46,091 nucleotides of DNA from CAYTTR01 sp964440805 (GTDB lineage: Bacteria > Acidobacteriota > Aminicenantia > Aminicenantales > Aminicenantaceae). The position numbers were made by a program, and so were the translations under genes. Where the stretch lies: contig CAYTTR010000021.1 in the NCBI GenBank assembly GCA_964440805.1, forward strand, positions 1 to 46,091, written 5' to 3'. Under the pieces are notes generated by a model. The model made no database searches and had not been told where the DNA came from. It saw only the letters and a program-made list of their open reading frames with translations. This document shows, piece after piece, positions 8,495-16,727 of the stretch (positions are counted from its first letter, which is position 1; the number at the start of each line of letters is the position of its first letter).

Positions 8495-8611
8495 AACCAG
8501 ATAAACCAGACAAACGAAAGAAACCGAATAAACTGAATTAACCGACGTTACTGAATGAGCCTGATAAACAGAAATAACCATTTCAACCAAAAAGACTGAA
8601 CAGACTAAGTT
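8495..8611. repeat. Degenerate 9-bp tandem array, 13 units
   Basis: Thirteen consecutive 9-base units, nearly all starting RAC: AACCAGATA, AACCAGACA, AACGAAAGA, AACCGAATA, AACTGAATT, AACCGACGT and so on to GACTAAGTT. The phase is kept without a slip although the last six bases vary. Lies in the gap between the TonB-dependent receptor and S9 peptidase genes. Confidence 0.75.
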
Positions 8612-8650
8612 TTCAAGAATATCTCAATTCAAGCTTGAAAACAAGGAAGC

Positions 8651-11473
8651 CTACCACTTTATTTTAAGAGAAAGACGGGCCTGGCGCGGCTGCTGCCTGG
8701 CCCAGACTTCTCCGAAGATAGGGATGTTTTCCTTGACATATGAAATAGGTTTCTGGCTGTTGAGAAGATTGAATAGATCAAACCGGATAAGAAAAGAAAA
8801 GCTGTCGCCAAAAAAAGTTCCCTTAAAGAATAATTCCTTTTCCACACCTATGTCGAAGTAAGTGTGAGCAGGAGTTTTACGGGAACCTCTGCCCTCGGGA
8901 AAGGAATAGTAGCCTCCGAAAAAAGGAACATAGCCCAACTTTTCCCAGTAATAACCGGAGATGTGCTCAAAAGCAGCCGAAAACGATAGGCCATAGGGCC
9001 CCAGAAAAATGACGTTTATTTTCAAATTATGGTCGACGGAGTAGGGGAGTTTTCCGTACCAGCCTTCATCTCCTATCCCCCGGCCTCCCAAACCTCCGAG
9101 AGCCCAGTCAATGTATTCCTTGTATTCTTTGAATTCAGGCATATCCGGGATATATAAATGATTTCCGAACAGTCCGATATAATTGGTGCTTCCTTCCTCC
9201 TGGGACCAGGAACCTGTTTCGGTCTGTCCGGGATTTGTTCCTTTGGCCGAAGACAGGCAGTAAGAAGCCTTGAGAAATAAGCTCCGGCCGATTTTTCCGT
9301 TAAGCTCCAGTTCCAGCCCTTGATAATCTCTTCTTTTAAGTTCAAAATTGTCGTAAAGAAACTTGAAACCTGTCTGAGGGTCAAAAACCGCCAGCACTTC
9401 CAAAAGATCCCGGGCCTTGGAGACAACATACCGGGCCGTTAAGGCCCAATGGGCGCCGAGCCTTCTGTCGTATTCCACAAGGTAGCGGGTGATGAAGTTG
9501 GGAGTGATTCCTTCGGCAATCTCCAGTTTTTGTTTTTTCTGCTCATTTTCAAAGATCCAGTTTTCAGGGTCATGGATTTCTTCGGTGGAAGGAGTCATAG
9601 GTCCGTTCCAACGATAAGTGCGAAAACTTAATCCGGCTCCGGAATTGAATAACCCCATGGGCATGGTGGTAATTACATCGGATAACCTTCCCCAGCCGAG
9701 CTTAAGTATATTATTTCCGTCTCCCCCTATATCCCAGGCTAAGCTCAGGCGGGGAGAAAGGAAATCACCGAATCCCCAGGACCAGAGCTCTTCCTGATTG
9801 TGGTCGAGGCAGGCCTGTGTTTGGCTTCTGATGCCGATCATGGTTGAAACCCGGCCCCAATTAATTTTATCCTGGACATAGATTCCCAGTCCTCTTGAGC
9901 TGTTGGTGAACCAGAAATCACCGTATTCATAGAAAAAAGTAGGCGTTGCCCGGCCGTTTTCCCAGGTGTTGAAATAGTATTTGGTTCCTGCATCAAAACC
10001 GTTACCGGGGAAAAGATCTTCATCTTTTCCGGTAAAATCCACTCCGAAATCAGAAGAGAAAGAAAAATATTCCAGGCCGATATCGAATTCATGGCGGCCG
10101 AAAGTCTGGGTTTCCAGGAAGCTTGAAAGTTTCACATTGGCATCCAGACGAGCCTGGTCATCGGCTACATTGCCGTAGGAGTTGTGGAGGCTGCGGCCGA
10201 GATCTTCAATGTAGTACTGAGCCGGACCAAGGTCTCCATGCAGGGGCTGGGTGGAGGAGCCGCGCTGGATGAATCCCAGACCGGCCTCCATATAAGCAGC
10301 AGAACTGAGGATTCCTTTATAATTAAAGCGGAAAAGCACATCTGAGAAGTCTTTTTTTTCATAAAGCTCAGGAATTCCCACTCCTCCTTTCTGGTCAAAT
10401 GAATTCTGGAAGAGTGAAGTCAAAGAGATATTGTGGTTGCTGTTGACGGCATAAGTCAGTTTGGCGAAGAAATTATTGATTCTAATGGTTTTTTCTCCTC
10501 CTGGAACAAAAAGATAGTCCACGCTCTGATCCCTTGTTTCACTGGTGTCGCTGTAGATGTTGTCGGAAATAAAGAACCACAATTTATCCTTGATGATAGC
10601 CCCCCCCAGGTTTAAATACCAGTTATAGTTGGAAAAGTGGTCTGCCTCGCTTACAACAGCCAGCTGTTCCTGGCGTGAGGCCTGGAGGTTTTTATCAGTG
10701 AAAACAAGAGAAAATTCTCCCGAGAATTCATTTCCCCCCGATTTGGTTACAACATTTATAATTCCTCCATAAGCTGAGCCGTATTCAGGGCTGAAAGGAT
10801 CGGAGATTACCTGGATTTCATCAACGGAATCCAAATTAAGGTTTACTCCGGAGTTGCGAAGCCTCACCCCGGCAATGGAAAGTCCGTCCACGACCCAATT
10901 GTTGCCTTCTTCTCCTTCTCCCCTGAAACTGGGCTGGCCTTCTTCAGATAGACCGCGCCGGGTGTTTACTCTGACTCCTGTAACACCGGGAGTAAGCTTA
11001 ATGATATCGACAATACTCCGGTTAGAGACAGGAAGCTTGTTCAGTTCAGTGGATGAAAGATGAAAACTTGTGTCAGTGGATGTTTTATCGATAAGAGGAG
11101 AAGGCGCCTGGATAATTATTTCCTCGCTTATTTCCGCCACTTTCATAATGACGGTTAAATTGGTTACCTGACCCAAGAGAACAACTACCTCTTCCTGGAT
11201 AACAGGTGAAAAACCTTTTAGACGGAAAGAAAGTTTGTAGGTTCCGACCGGCAGAAGAGGAAAGGAAAAAGAGCCGTTTTCCCTGGAGACTGTTTCCCGG
11301 AATCCCTGGAGGTTTGGACCACGGACCGTTATTAGCACGCCGGCCAGGGGTTCACCGGTGTCACTCTGAACTTTGCCTTTAATTTCCCCGGTTTCAATGG
11401 CTGGAAGAGAAGAAAAAGTAAAAAGAATAAGCAGAAAAAGACTGCATAGGTTGATCAGGAAAGATTTATTCAT
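8651..11473 (-). CDS. TonB-dependent outer-membrane receptor with N-terminal carboxypeptidase-regulatory domain
   Basis: 940 aa. Signal peptide about 1-25. Residues about 28-113 form a carboxypeptidase-regulatory-like beta-sandwich (GEIKGKVQSDTGEPLAGV, then GSFSFPLLPVGTYKL). The plug follows (about 130-245), with KLPVSNRSIVDIIKLTPGV, the FRGEG/VVDG region and EYGSAYGGIINVVTKSGGN. The rest is a large beta-barrel of aromatic-rich strands ending in LSLKIKW, where a C-terminal aromatic residue is the usual barrel-insertion signal. This is the Oar-like architecture common in Acidobacteriota and Bacteroidota. It takes up an unknown large ligand with TonB energy. ATG 11473 has AGGAAA upstream. No specific partner lipoprotein or TonB/ExbBD gene is in the window. 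Confidence 0.92.
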   Translation of the reverse strand: MNKSFLINLCSLFLLILFTFSSLPAIETGEIKGKVQSDTGEPLAGVLITVRGPNLQGFRETVSRENGSFSFPLLPVGTYKLSFRLKGFSPVIQEEVVVLLGQVTNLTVIMKVAEISEEIIIQAPSPLIDKTSTDTSFHLSSTELNKLPVSNRSIVDIIKLTPGVTGVRVNTRRGLSEEGQPSFRGEGEEGNNWVVDGLSIAGVRLRNSGVNLNLDSVDEIQVISDPFSPEYGSAYGGIINVVTKSGGNEFSGEFSLVFTDKNLQASRQEQLAVVSEADHFSNYNWYLNLGGAIIKDKLWFFISDNIYSDTSETRDQSVDYLFVPGGEKTIRINNFFAKLTYAVNSNHNISLTSLFQNSFDQKGGVGIPELYEKKDFSDVLFRFNYKGILSSAAYMEAGLGFIQRGSSTQPLHGDLGPAQYYIEDLGRSLHNSYGNVADDQARLDANVKLSSFLETQTFGRHEFDIGLEYFSFSSDFGVDFTGKDEDLFPGNGFDAGTKYYFNTWENGRATPTFFYEYGDFWFTNSSRGLGIYVQDKINWGRVSTMIGIRSQTQACLDHNQEELWSWGFGDFLSPRLSLAWDIGGDGNNILKLGWGRLSDVITTMPMGLFNSGAGLSFRTYRWNGPMTPSTEEIHDPENWIFENEQKKQKLEIAEGITPNFITRYLVEYDRRLGAHWALTARYVVSKARDLLEVLAVFDPQTGFKFLYDNFELKRRDYQGLELELNGKIGRSLFLKASYCLSSAKGTNPGQTETGSWSQEEGSTNYIGLFGNHLYIPDMPEFKEYKEYIDWALGGLGGRGIGDEGWYGKLPYSVDHNLKINVIFLGPYGLSFSAAFEHISGYYWEKLGYVPFFGGYYSFPEGRGSRKTPAHTYFDIGVEKELFFKGTFFGDSFSFLIRFDLFNLLNSQKPISYVKENIPIFGEVWARQQPRQARLSLKIKW

Positions 11474-11573
11474 GGGGTTTTTTCCTTTCCATTAATTAAA
11501 GCCGAAACCGTGGAAAGAATTTTTTTCTTTTAAAAGAAATAATTTTTCAACCCTAAACATTAACCGTGTTTTT

Positions 11574-12227
11574 TTACCGGGACTGCTGGGACTTATGACT
11601 AAGTTCGACTTTTTTTACATGATAAAGACGCTGGAGAGCAGTGAAGTTTGAGATAAGGGAAATGAGCCCCAGCGAGATAATCATCAGGGGATCGAATATA
11701 TGAAAAGCTATGCCGAAAAAAGAGGCCAGTGAAAGAAGGAGCATTCTTTCCGCCCTCTGCATGAAACCGATTTTACACTCGATGTCCAGACCTTCAGCTC
11801 TGGCCCGGGTGTAGCTGACCATGGTAGAGCCGAGAAATGCGAAGAAAGTAAGCCATAGAGCCCAGTGAAGTTGAAAATGAATAGCCAGGCCGAAATAAAT
11901 AAAAAATTCAGAATACCTGTCGAGAGTAGAATCGAAGATGGCTCCGAAAAGACTCTGCCTCTTGCCGATAACCGCTACCTTGCCGTCGAGGATATCCAGC
12001 AGGCCGCAGAGTAGAATGGCTGTTCCGGCCCAGAAAGGATGGCCGAGAGCGAAAAGAGCTCCGGACACGGCTCCGAAAACCAGGGCCAGGATAGTGATTA
12101 AATTAGGATTGATATTTAATTTGGAGAGGAAGGTTCCTAAGGGATTAAAAAAGTTATGTACAGAAGATATTATTCTTGTGGGGAGGATTCTTATGTTTTC
12201 CGGAAGCCGTTCTGTTCCTTGTTCCAT
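11574..12227 (-). CDS. CDP-alcohol phosphatidyltransferase family membrane enzyme
   Basis: 217 aa with about six hydrophobic segments. The family signature is readable as DILDG, KV, A, V, eight residues, G, three, D, three, D (DILDGKVAV ... GAIFDSTLD). All four metal-binding Asp and both Gly are present. The Arg that usually follows the Ala (consensus DGxxAR) is Val here. Members transfer a phosphatidyl or related group from a CDP-lipid or CDP-alcohol to a hydroxyl acceptor, making glycerophospholipids in the inner membrane. Which acceptor is used (glycerol phosphate, inositol phosphate or other) cannot be told. The start at 12227 has only a distant AAGGA. No lipid gene is adjacent; the TonB-dependent receptor lies about 100 bases downstream on the same strand. 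Confidence 0.8.
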   Translation of the reverse strand: MEQGTERLPENIRILPTRIISSVHNFFNPLGTFLSKLNINPNLITILALVFGAVSGALFALGHPFWAGTAILLCGLLDILDGKVAVIGKRQSLFGAIFDSTLDRYSEFFIYFGLAIHFQLHWALWLTFFAFLGSTMVSYTRARAEGLDIECKIGFMQRAERMLLLSLASFFGIAFHIFDPLMIISLGLISLISNFTALQRLYHVKKVELSHKSQQSR

Positions 12228-12293
12228 ATTATTTTCTTTTTTCCTTAAAATAATACGAACTTAATCTATCTCTATCTATCTTTTAAGTCAATA

Positions 12294-12325
12294 GGGGACG
12301 TTCCCCAAAGGGACACCCCTTCCCC
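12294..12325 (+). repeat. REP-like unit, copy 1
   Basis: Full-length copy: GGGGACGTTCCCC (small hairpin GGGGA/TCCCC), AAA, then GGGACACCCCTTCCCC. Lies between the CDP-alcohol transferase start and tRNA-Leu. No 9-bp array is attached. Confidence 0.8.
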
Positions 12326-12371
12326 AGGAGAAAAAAATATTTTTACAGCAGGGAATGTCTCCCCTTAAATG

Positions 12372-12400
12372 TTGAAAAAAATACCTAAATGGACTAAATT
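12372..12400 (+). promoter_or_regulatory. Promoter of tRNA-Leu
   Basis: TTGAAA (12372-12377) and TAAATT (12395-12400) are 17 bases apart. The predicted start, near 12407, is about 15 bases before the mature tRNA. Confidence 0.5.
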
Positions 12401-12421
12401 AAAAACGCCGTCAAAATCCGT

Positions 12422-12508
12422 GCCGGGGTGGCGGAATTGGTAGACGCAAGGGACTTAAAATCCCTCGTAGGTTGCACCTACGTGCCGGTTCGAGTCCGGC
12501 CCCCGGCA
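12422..12508 (+). tRNA. tRNA-Leu, anticodon TAA
   Basis: An 87-base class II tRNA. The acceptor GCCGGGG pairs with CCCCGGC, with discriminator A at 12508. The D-arm has GGAATTGGTAGACGC. The anticodon loop CTTAAAA gives TAA. A long variable arm follows (CGTAGGTTGCACCTACG). The T-arm contains GGTTCGAGTCC. The CCA end is not encoded. Confidence 0.97.
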
Positions 12509-12666
12509 TTCCCTATACTTTCTCATTCAATGATTTCATCCAGATAAAAGGGGAGAGAGCCGGTTTTTTTTATTGCCTCAAGAAAATTCAGCTTAAATAT
12601 GATATATAATAACTGTTTTTTTTAATAGAGTTACTAAATTATTTCGTAACGGTGTAACGGTGAGTA

Positions 12667-14649
12667 ATGGAAGTTCCCATTCTTAGAGAAGCAGTTATTG
12701 TTCTGGCGGCAGCTATTGTTGTTTTCTACATCAGCCACAGGCTGAGGCTGCCGGCTGTTACCGGTTTCATCCTGACAGGTATTATTATTGGACCTGGTGG
12801 CCTTGGACTGATACAGGATACCCATAACATCAATATCCTGGCAGAAATTGGAGTAGTTATGCTCCTCTTCACCATAGGCCTTGAGATTTCTTTTGAAAAA
12901 CTGGGTGCCCTGAAAAAGATCTTTTGGCTGGGTGGAGGACTGCAGGTATGTATGACTTCACTTCTGGTTATTGGAATACTGCAATTTTTTGAACTTCCTC
13001 TTCATGAATTGATATTTTATGGTTTTTTAATTTCGCTCAGCAGTACAGCCCTAGTATTAAAAATCTATTCTGATTCCAACCAGTTTGAATCACCACAGGG
13101 CAATATTTCCCTGGGCATTCTTCTTTTCCAGGATATAAGCCTTGTTCCCATGATTGTCATCACCCAATTGCTTGGCCAGGCCGGAGATTATTCCTTGGCC
13201 ACTGTCCTAATGAGATTTTTGTTGAGCATCCTGGCTGTGGGAGCAGTGGTTATTATTGCCAGGCATCTTATGCCGCGGATTTTATTTCTCATGATTAAGA
13301 CCAGGGTAAGAGAAATCTTTCTTATTACCAGTCTGTTTCTGTGTCTCGGAATGGCTTTTTTAACCTCGTCCCTTGGATTATCTCTGGCCCTGGGAGCTTT
13401 CCTGGCCGGTATTATCATTTCTGAATCAGAATACAGTTACCAGGTAACATCCGAGATTATGCCCTTCAAGGATCTTTTCACCAGTTTATTTTTTATTTCG
13501 ATCGGCCTGCTCCTCAATCTTCAATTTGCCTGGAGTGAAAAATTTGTCATACTCATTCTGGTCCTGATAATAATATTTCTGAAAGCTCTTATTATTTTCT
13601 TAATCGTAAAAATCATTAGATATCCCAGCCGGATTGCTCTTATCAGTGCTCTTGGGCTGGCTCAAATAGGAGAATTTTCTTTTGTCCTGGCAGGTGTGGG
13701 CAAACTCAATGGTCTTATCCCTGAAGAAATTTTCCAGATTTTTATTGCTTCTTCTATTTTGACCATTCTTGTCACTCCTTTTCTCATCCAATTGTCACCT
13801 GTTCTGGCGGAAAAATTTAAAAAAATATTTAAACCGAAAAAAGCTTTAAAGCCGGAAATGGAAGAAAAAGAAGAAGCCTTTAAAAACCATGTTGTAATCG
13901 GCGGTTATGGTTTAAACGGGCATAATCTTGTCCGGGTTCTCAAGGAAACAGGTATTCCCTATGTAATAATTGAGCTTAATCCGGATACGGTCAGAAAATC
14001 ACTTCAGGAAGGAGAGCCCATTATTTTCGGTGACATATCTTCCCGGGAAGTGCTCAAAGCTGCAGGAATTGAACAGGCCAAGGTGGTTGTTTTTGCCATT
14101 TCTGATCCCATAGCCATAAAGGCAGGAGTCAAGACTGCCAGAGAAATGAACAAAGAAGTTTATATCCTCGTCAGAGCCAGATTTGTTTCTGAAATAGATG
14201 AGTTATATAAACTGGGAGCCAACCAGGTTATTCCAGAGGAATTTGAAACTTCAATTGAGATTTTTGCCAGAGTTCTGGAGGAGTTCCATATACCCAGAAA
14301 CATAATTAATGCTCAGGTAAAGCTTATTCGAAGCGAGTGCTATGGAATGTTGAGAGGAGTTGCCAAAACCAGGCGGTCTATGGAGAAAATAACCGAACTT
14401 CTTAAAGCCGGGACCACAGAAACCTTCCTTATACACAGAGATTCCCCGGCAGCCGGAAAGACATTAAAAGAGCTTGACTTAAGGCAGAAAACAGGAGCTA
14501 CTATTATCGCCATAGTAAGAGATGAGAAATCTTTCCCCAGTCCCTCCCCGGATTTCAAAATAAATGAAGGCGATACCCTTGTTCTGGTCGCCAGTCACCA
14601 AGATATGGACAGGGCTTTTAACTTCCTTGATTCCAAATCAGATCAATAG
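12667..14649 (+). CDS. CPA2-family monovalent cation:proton antiporter (Kef-type) with RCK domains
   Basis: 660 aa. Residues about 5-385 hold some 12-13 TM segments of the Na+/H+ exchanger fold (LRLPAVTGFILTGIIIGPG, SLGLSLALGAFLAGIIISES). A TrkA-N/RCK Rossmann domain follows at about 410-530, with dinucleotide motif GGYGLNG, acidic strand end (IIELN) and FGDISSREVLKAAGI. A TrkA-C domain is at about 570-655 (GKTLKELDLRQKTGATIIAI, EGDTLVLVAS). The protein should export K+ or Na+ in exchange for protons, gated by nucleotide or ligand binding to the cytoplasmic domains. GGTGAGTA precedes the ATG. It is a single-gene unit between tRNA-Leu and a REP-like hairpin. The ion cannot be settled from sequence. 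Confidence 0.9.
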   Translation: MEVPILREAVIVLAAAIVVFYISHRLRLPAVTGFILTGIIIGPGGLGLIQDTHNINILAEIGVVMLLFTIGLEISFEKLGALKKIFWLGGGLQVCMTSLLVIGILQFFELPLHELIFYGFLISLSSTALVLKIYSDSNQFESPQGNISLGILLFQDISLVPMIVITQLLGQAGDYSLATVLMRFLLSILAVGAVVIIARHLMPRILFLMIKTRVREIFLITSLFLCLGMAFLTSSLGLSLALGAFLAGIIISESEYSYQVTSEIMPFKDLFTSLFFISIGLLLNLQFAWSEKFVILILVLIIIFLKALIIFLIVKIIRYPSRIALISALGLAQIGEFSFVLAGVGKLNGLIPEEIFQIFIASSILTILVTPFLIQLSPVLAEKFKKIFKPKKALKPEMEEKEEAFKNHVVIGGYGLNGHNLVRVLKETGIPYVIIELNPDTVRKSLQEGEPIIFGDISSREVLKAAGIEQAKVVVFAISDPIAIKAGVKTAREMNKEVYILVRARFVSEIDELYKLGANQVIPEEFETSIEIFARVLEEFHIPRNIINAQVKLIRSECYGMLRGVAKTRRSMEKITELLKAGTTETFLIHRDSPAAGKTLKELDLRQKTGATIIAIVRDEKSFPSPSPDFKINEGDTLVLVASHQDMDRAFNFLDSKSDQ

Positions 14650-14659
14650 GGGGTTAATA

Positions 14660-14678
14660 GGGGAACGTTTCCCCGCTT
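14660..14678 (+). terminator. Possible terminator made from a truncated REP-like unit
   Basis: GGGGAACGTTTCCCC (14660-14674) forms a G/C hairpin and is followed by GCTTTT. It begins 10 bases after the antiporter stop codon. It is a shortened variant of the REP-like unit found elsewhere and could terminate the antiporter mRNA. Confidence 0.45.
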
Positions 14679-14693
14679 TTAACTTGACAAACA

Positions 14694-14722
14694 ATTCTAC
14701 ATGTCGTAGTTTATTTATGGAT
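14694..14722 (+). promoter_or_regulatory. Promoter with a dyad operator in its spacer
   Basis: TTGACA (14694-14699) and TAGTTT (14717-14722) are 17 bases apart. CTACATGTCGTAG lies across the spacer and the -10 edge as an imperfect dyad (CTAC and GTAG arms). The arms resemble TACA/TGTA half sites of BlaI/MecI-type repressors. No such regulator is in the window; the next recognised gene is guaA about 330 bases on. Confidence 0.35.
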
Positions 14723-15052
14723 ATATCAATATATAGGGTTTAAAAGGGAAATAAATTAAAAAAGATGCAAATTCTGCAAAATAAGTCAAAAAAAGAAGGA
14801 GAGAGGAGGGTGAGGAGAGGAATCTTTAGATCTCCTGGTTTTTGTTTCAATCTTGGCCGCGCTTTTAAAAAGCCCTCCTCTCAAATATTTCCTTTTCCGT
14901 CTCTTATCATGGCAAGCTTTATCTCTGGTTTCAATAGCCTTTCCAGGTGGTTTGGAGGATGAATTCTTACCGGTCTCTATCATCGCAAGAGGTGAGGTGA
15001 AGAGACATGATGCAATTTAACTGCTTCGGCAGAAAAGGAAAGAGAAAGTCTC
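14723..15052 (+). other. Long leader or non-coding region before guaA
   Basis: No convincing gene was found. A 65-codon frame (14765-14962) has no well-placed ribosome-binding site and no recognisable motif. Just before guaA, CTGC-TTCG-GCAG (15021-15032) is a short UUCG-tetraloop hairpin about 20 bases from the start codon. No trace of a glutaminase (GATase) domain was recognised here. Confidence 0.4.
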
Positions 15053-15985
15053 ATGAATGTTGAAAAATTTGTTGAAGAAAGAATTGAGGAAATCCGGAAG
15101 ACGGTGGGGAAAGAAAAAGCTGTCTCAGCGCTTTCCGGCGGGGTGGATAGTTCTGCCTGTACTCTTCTTGCTCACAGAGCAATCAAAAACCAGCTCCATT
15201 GCCTTTTCATAGATGATGGACTGATGAGAGCCGGTGAGTCACAGGAAGTGAAAGAGATTTTCGGCCGGCTGGGAATTTCTGTAGAAATAATCAATGCCCG
15301 GGATGAATTTTTCAAAGCCCTTGAGGGATTAACTGAGCCCGAGGAGAAAAGAAAAGCATTCCGGGAAATTTTTTACAAGGTTTTTGGCCGTGAAGTACTT
15401 AGAAGTAAAGCCCATTACCTTATTCAGGGGACCATAGCTGCTGATATAATCGAGACTAAAGGTGGTGTTAAAACTCAGCACAATATTCTTGAGCAGATTG
15501 GAATAGACCCGGAAGCCGGTTACGGATTCAAGGTCCTCGAGCCCTTGAAAACTCTTTTCAAACACCAGGTGAGAGAAGTGGCCCGGGTGCTTGGACTGCC
15601 TGAATCTATTTACAGAAGAATGCCTTTTCCCGGTCCTGGCCTGGCCACTCGGGTTATAGGTGAAGTTACTCCAGGCCGGATAGAAAAGATACGCTTAGCC
15701 ACTCAAATTGTGGAAGAAGAAATTTCTCCTTTGAATCCTTTCCAGGCTTTTGCTGTCCTGCTCAGTGACCAGGGCACAGGTATTGAAGATGGAAAAAGAA
15801 GATTCGGAGATATTATTATCGTTCGCTCTGTTGAGAGCAAGGATGCTATGACCGCTTTTCCTACCCGGGTGCCGTGGGATATTTTATTGAGAATCGCAGA
15901 GAGGCTCACCACTGAAGTGAAGGATGTGGTCAGAGTAGCTTATGAGTTAACTTCCAAACCGCCGGCAACAATTGAATATATTTAA
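15053..15985 (+). CDS. guaA: GMP synthase ATP-pyrophosphatase subunit (no glutaminase domain)
   Basis: 310 aa. The N-terminal ATP-pyrophosphatase domain has the PP-loop SGGVDSS (about 28-34). The C-terminal dimerisation domain has FPGPGLATRVIGEVTP and ends with SKPPATIEYI, the typical GuaA ending. It aminates XMP to GMP using ATP. Ordinary bacterial GuaA is about 510-525 aa with an N-terminal class I glutaminase domain that supplies ammonia; that whole domain is absent. The protein is therefore the size of the separate B subunit of two-subunit GMP synthases known from archaea. A partner glutaminase should be elsewhere, or free ammonia is used. The start is ATG 15053, with a weak GGAAAG about ten bases upstream. 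The GntR-type gene follows after 49 bases on the same strand. Confidence 0.9.
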   Translation: MNVEKFVEERIEEIRKTVGKEKAVSALSGGVDSSACTLLAHRAIKNQLHCLFIDDGLMRAGESQEVKEIFGRLGISVEIINARDEFFKALEGLTEPEEKRKAFREIFYKVFGREVLRSKAHYLIQGTIAADIIETKGGVKTQHNILEQIGIDPEAGYGFKVLEPLKTLFKHQVREVARVLGLPESIYRRMPFPGPGLATRVIGEVTPGRIEKIRLATQIVEEEISPLNPFQAFAVLLSDQGTGIEDGKRRFGDIIIVRSVESKDAMTAFPTRVPWDILLRIAERLTTEVKDVVRVAYELTSKPPATIEYI

Positions 15986-16034
15986 ACCGGATGATGAATA
16001 ATAATAAACTTTTTTTACTTCTCAGAAAACTAAA

Positions 16035-16688
16035 ATGAAACAAGAGCAGGCCTCATTCAGACCGGCTGCTACTTTAAGCGAAGCAGTCTACCAGTATCTC
16101 AAGAAGGCCATTATCAGGGGTGAATTAAAATCCAGGCAGAGACTTCAAGAAAAGGAGTTCGCCAAATTATTCAATGTCAGCACAACTCCTGTCCGGGAAG
16201 CTTTTTTCCGTCTGGCTGCTGAAAAATATCTGGTTATAAACAGCCGCAGGGAAGTCTTTGTTGAGGAAAAAAGCGCGGAAGAAATTCTGGAAATTTATGA
16301 AGTGGTCAAGATCCTTGACCGGTACGCAGTGATGAAGTTTTGCCAGAACATGACACCGGACGATTTAGAGACATTGAAAAAGATGACCGATAAGCTCCAG
16401 GAATATTATCGAGAAATGAAAAACAGAAAATACTTAGAGCAGAGTTTAAAGATTCACCGTTACATATGGGAATCCTGCAGGAATATTTATCTTTATGAAT
16501 TACTTGATAGCATGATGAAAAAGGCTTCTGCCTGCCTAAATTGCCGGGCCTTCATTCCTTTTGCCAACAGGAAGATCCGGGAAAAATCTCTCAAAGAGCA
16601 TCAAAACCTGATTGAAGGCCTAAAAAGCAAAAATAAAATCCTGCTGGAGAAGGTTTGCCGGAATCACTGGGGAAACGAATTTGCCTGA
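16035..16688 (+). CDS. GntR-family transcriptional regulator, FadR/FCD subfamily
   Basis: 217 aa. Residues about 12-78 are a winged helix-turn-helix of GntR type (LSEAVYQYLKKAIIRGELK, then LFNVSTTPVREAFFRLAAE). Residues about 85-215 are an all-helical FCD ligand-binding domain with conserved-looking Asp/Arg (EVVKILDRYAV) and His (KIHRYIWE, KEHQNLIEGL) at metal-site positions. Such proteins repress genes for use of small organic acids or amino acids and release DNA when the acid binds. The neighbours are a GMP synthase subunit upstream and a YkvI-like carrier, convergent, 40 bases downstream; the carrier is a possible target (inference). The effector is unknown. Confidence 0.87.
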   Translation: MKQEQASFRPAATLSEAVYQYLKKAIIRGELKSRQRLQEKEFAKLFNVSTTPVREAFFRLAAEKYLVINSRREVFVEEKSAEEILEIYEVVKILDRYAVMKFCQNMTPDDLETLKKMTDKLQEYYREMKNRKYLEQSLKIHRYIWESCRNIYLYELLDSMMKKASACLNCRAFIPFANRKIREKSLKEHQNLIEGLKSKNKILLEKVCRNHWGNEFA

Positions 16689-16727
16689 ATTATTGATGAA
16701 CTCCGGAATGATCCAGATTGTCCGAAA

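Noticed and set aside
14765..14962. 65-codon open frame before guaA
   Set aside because: No well-placed ribosome-binding site, odd composition and no family pattern.
14650..15052. Hidden glutaminase domain or subunit for GMP synthase
   Set aside because: No GATase motif (catalytic Cys or GxCxG-like pattern) was seen in any frame.
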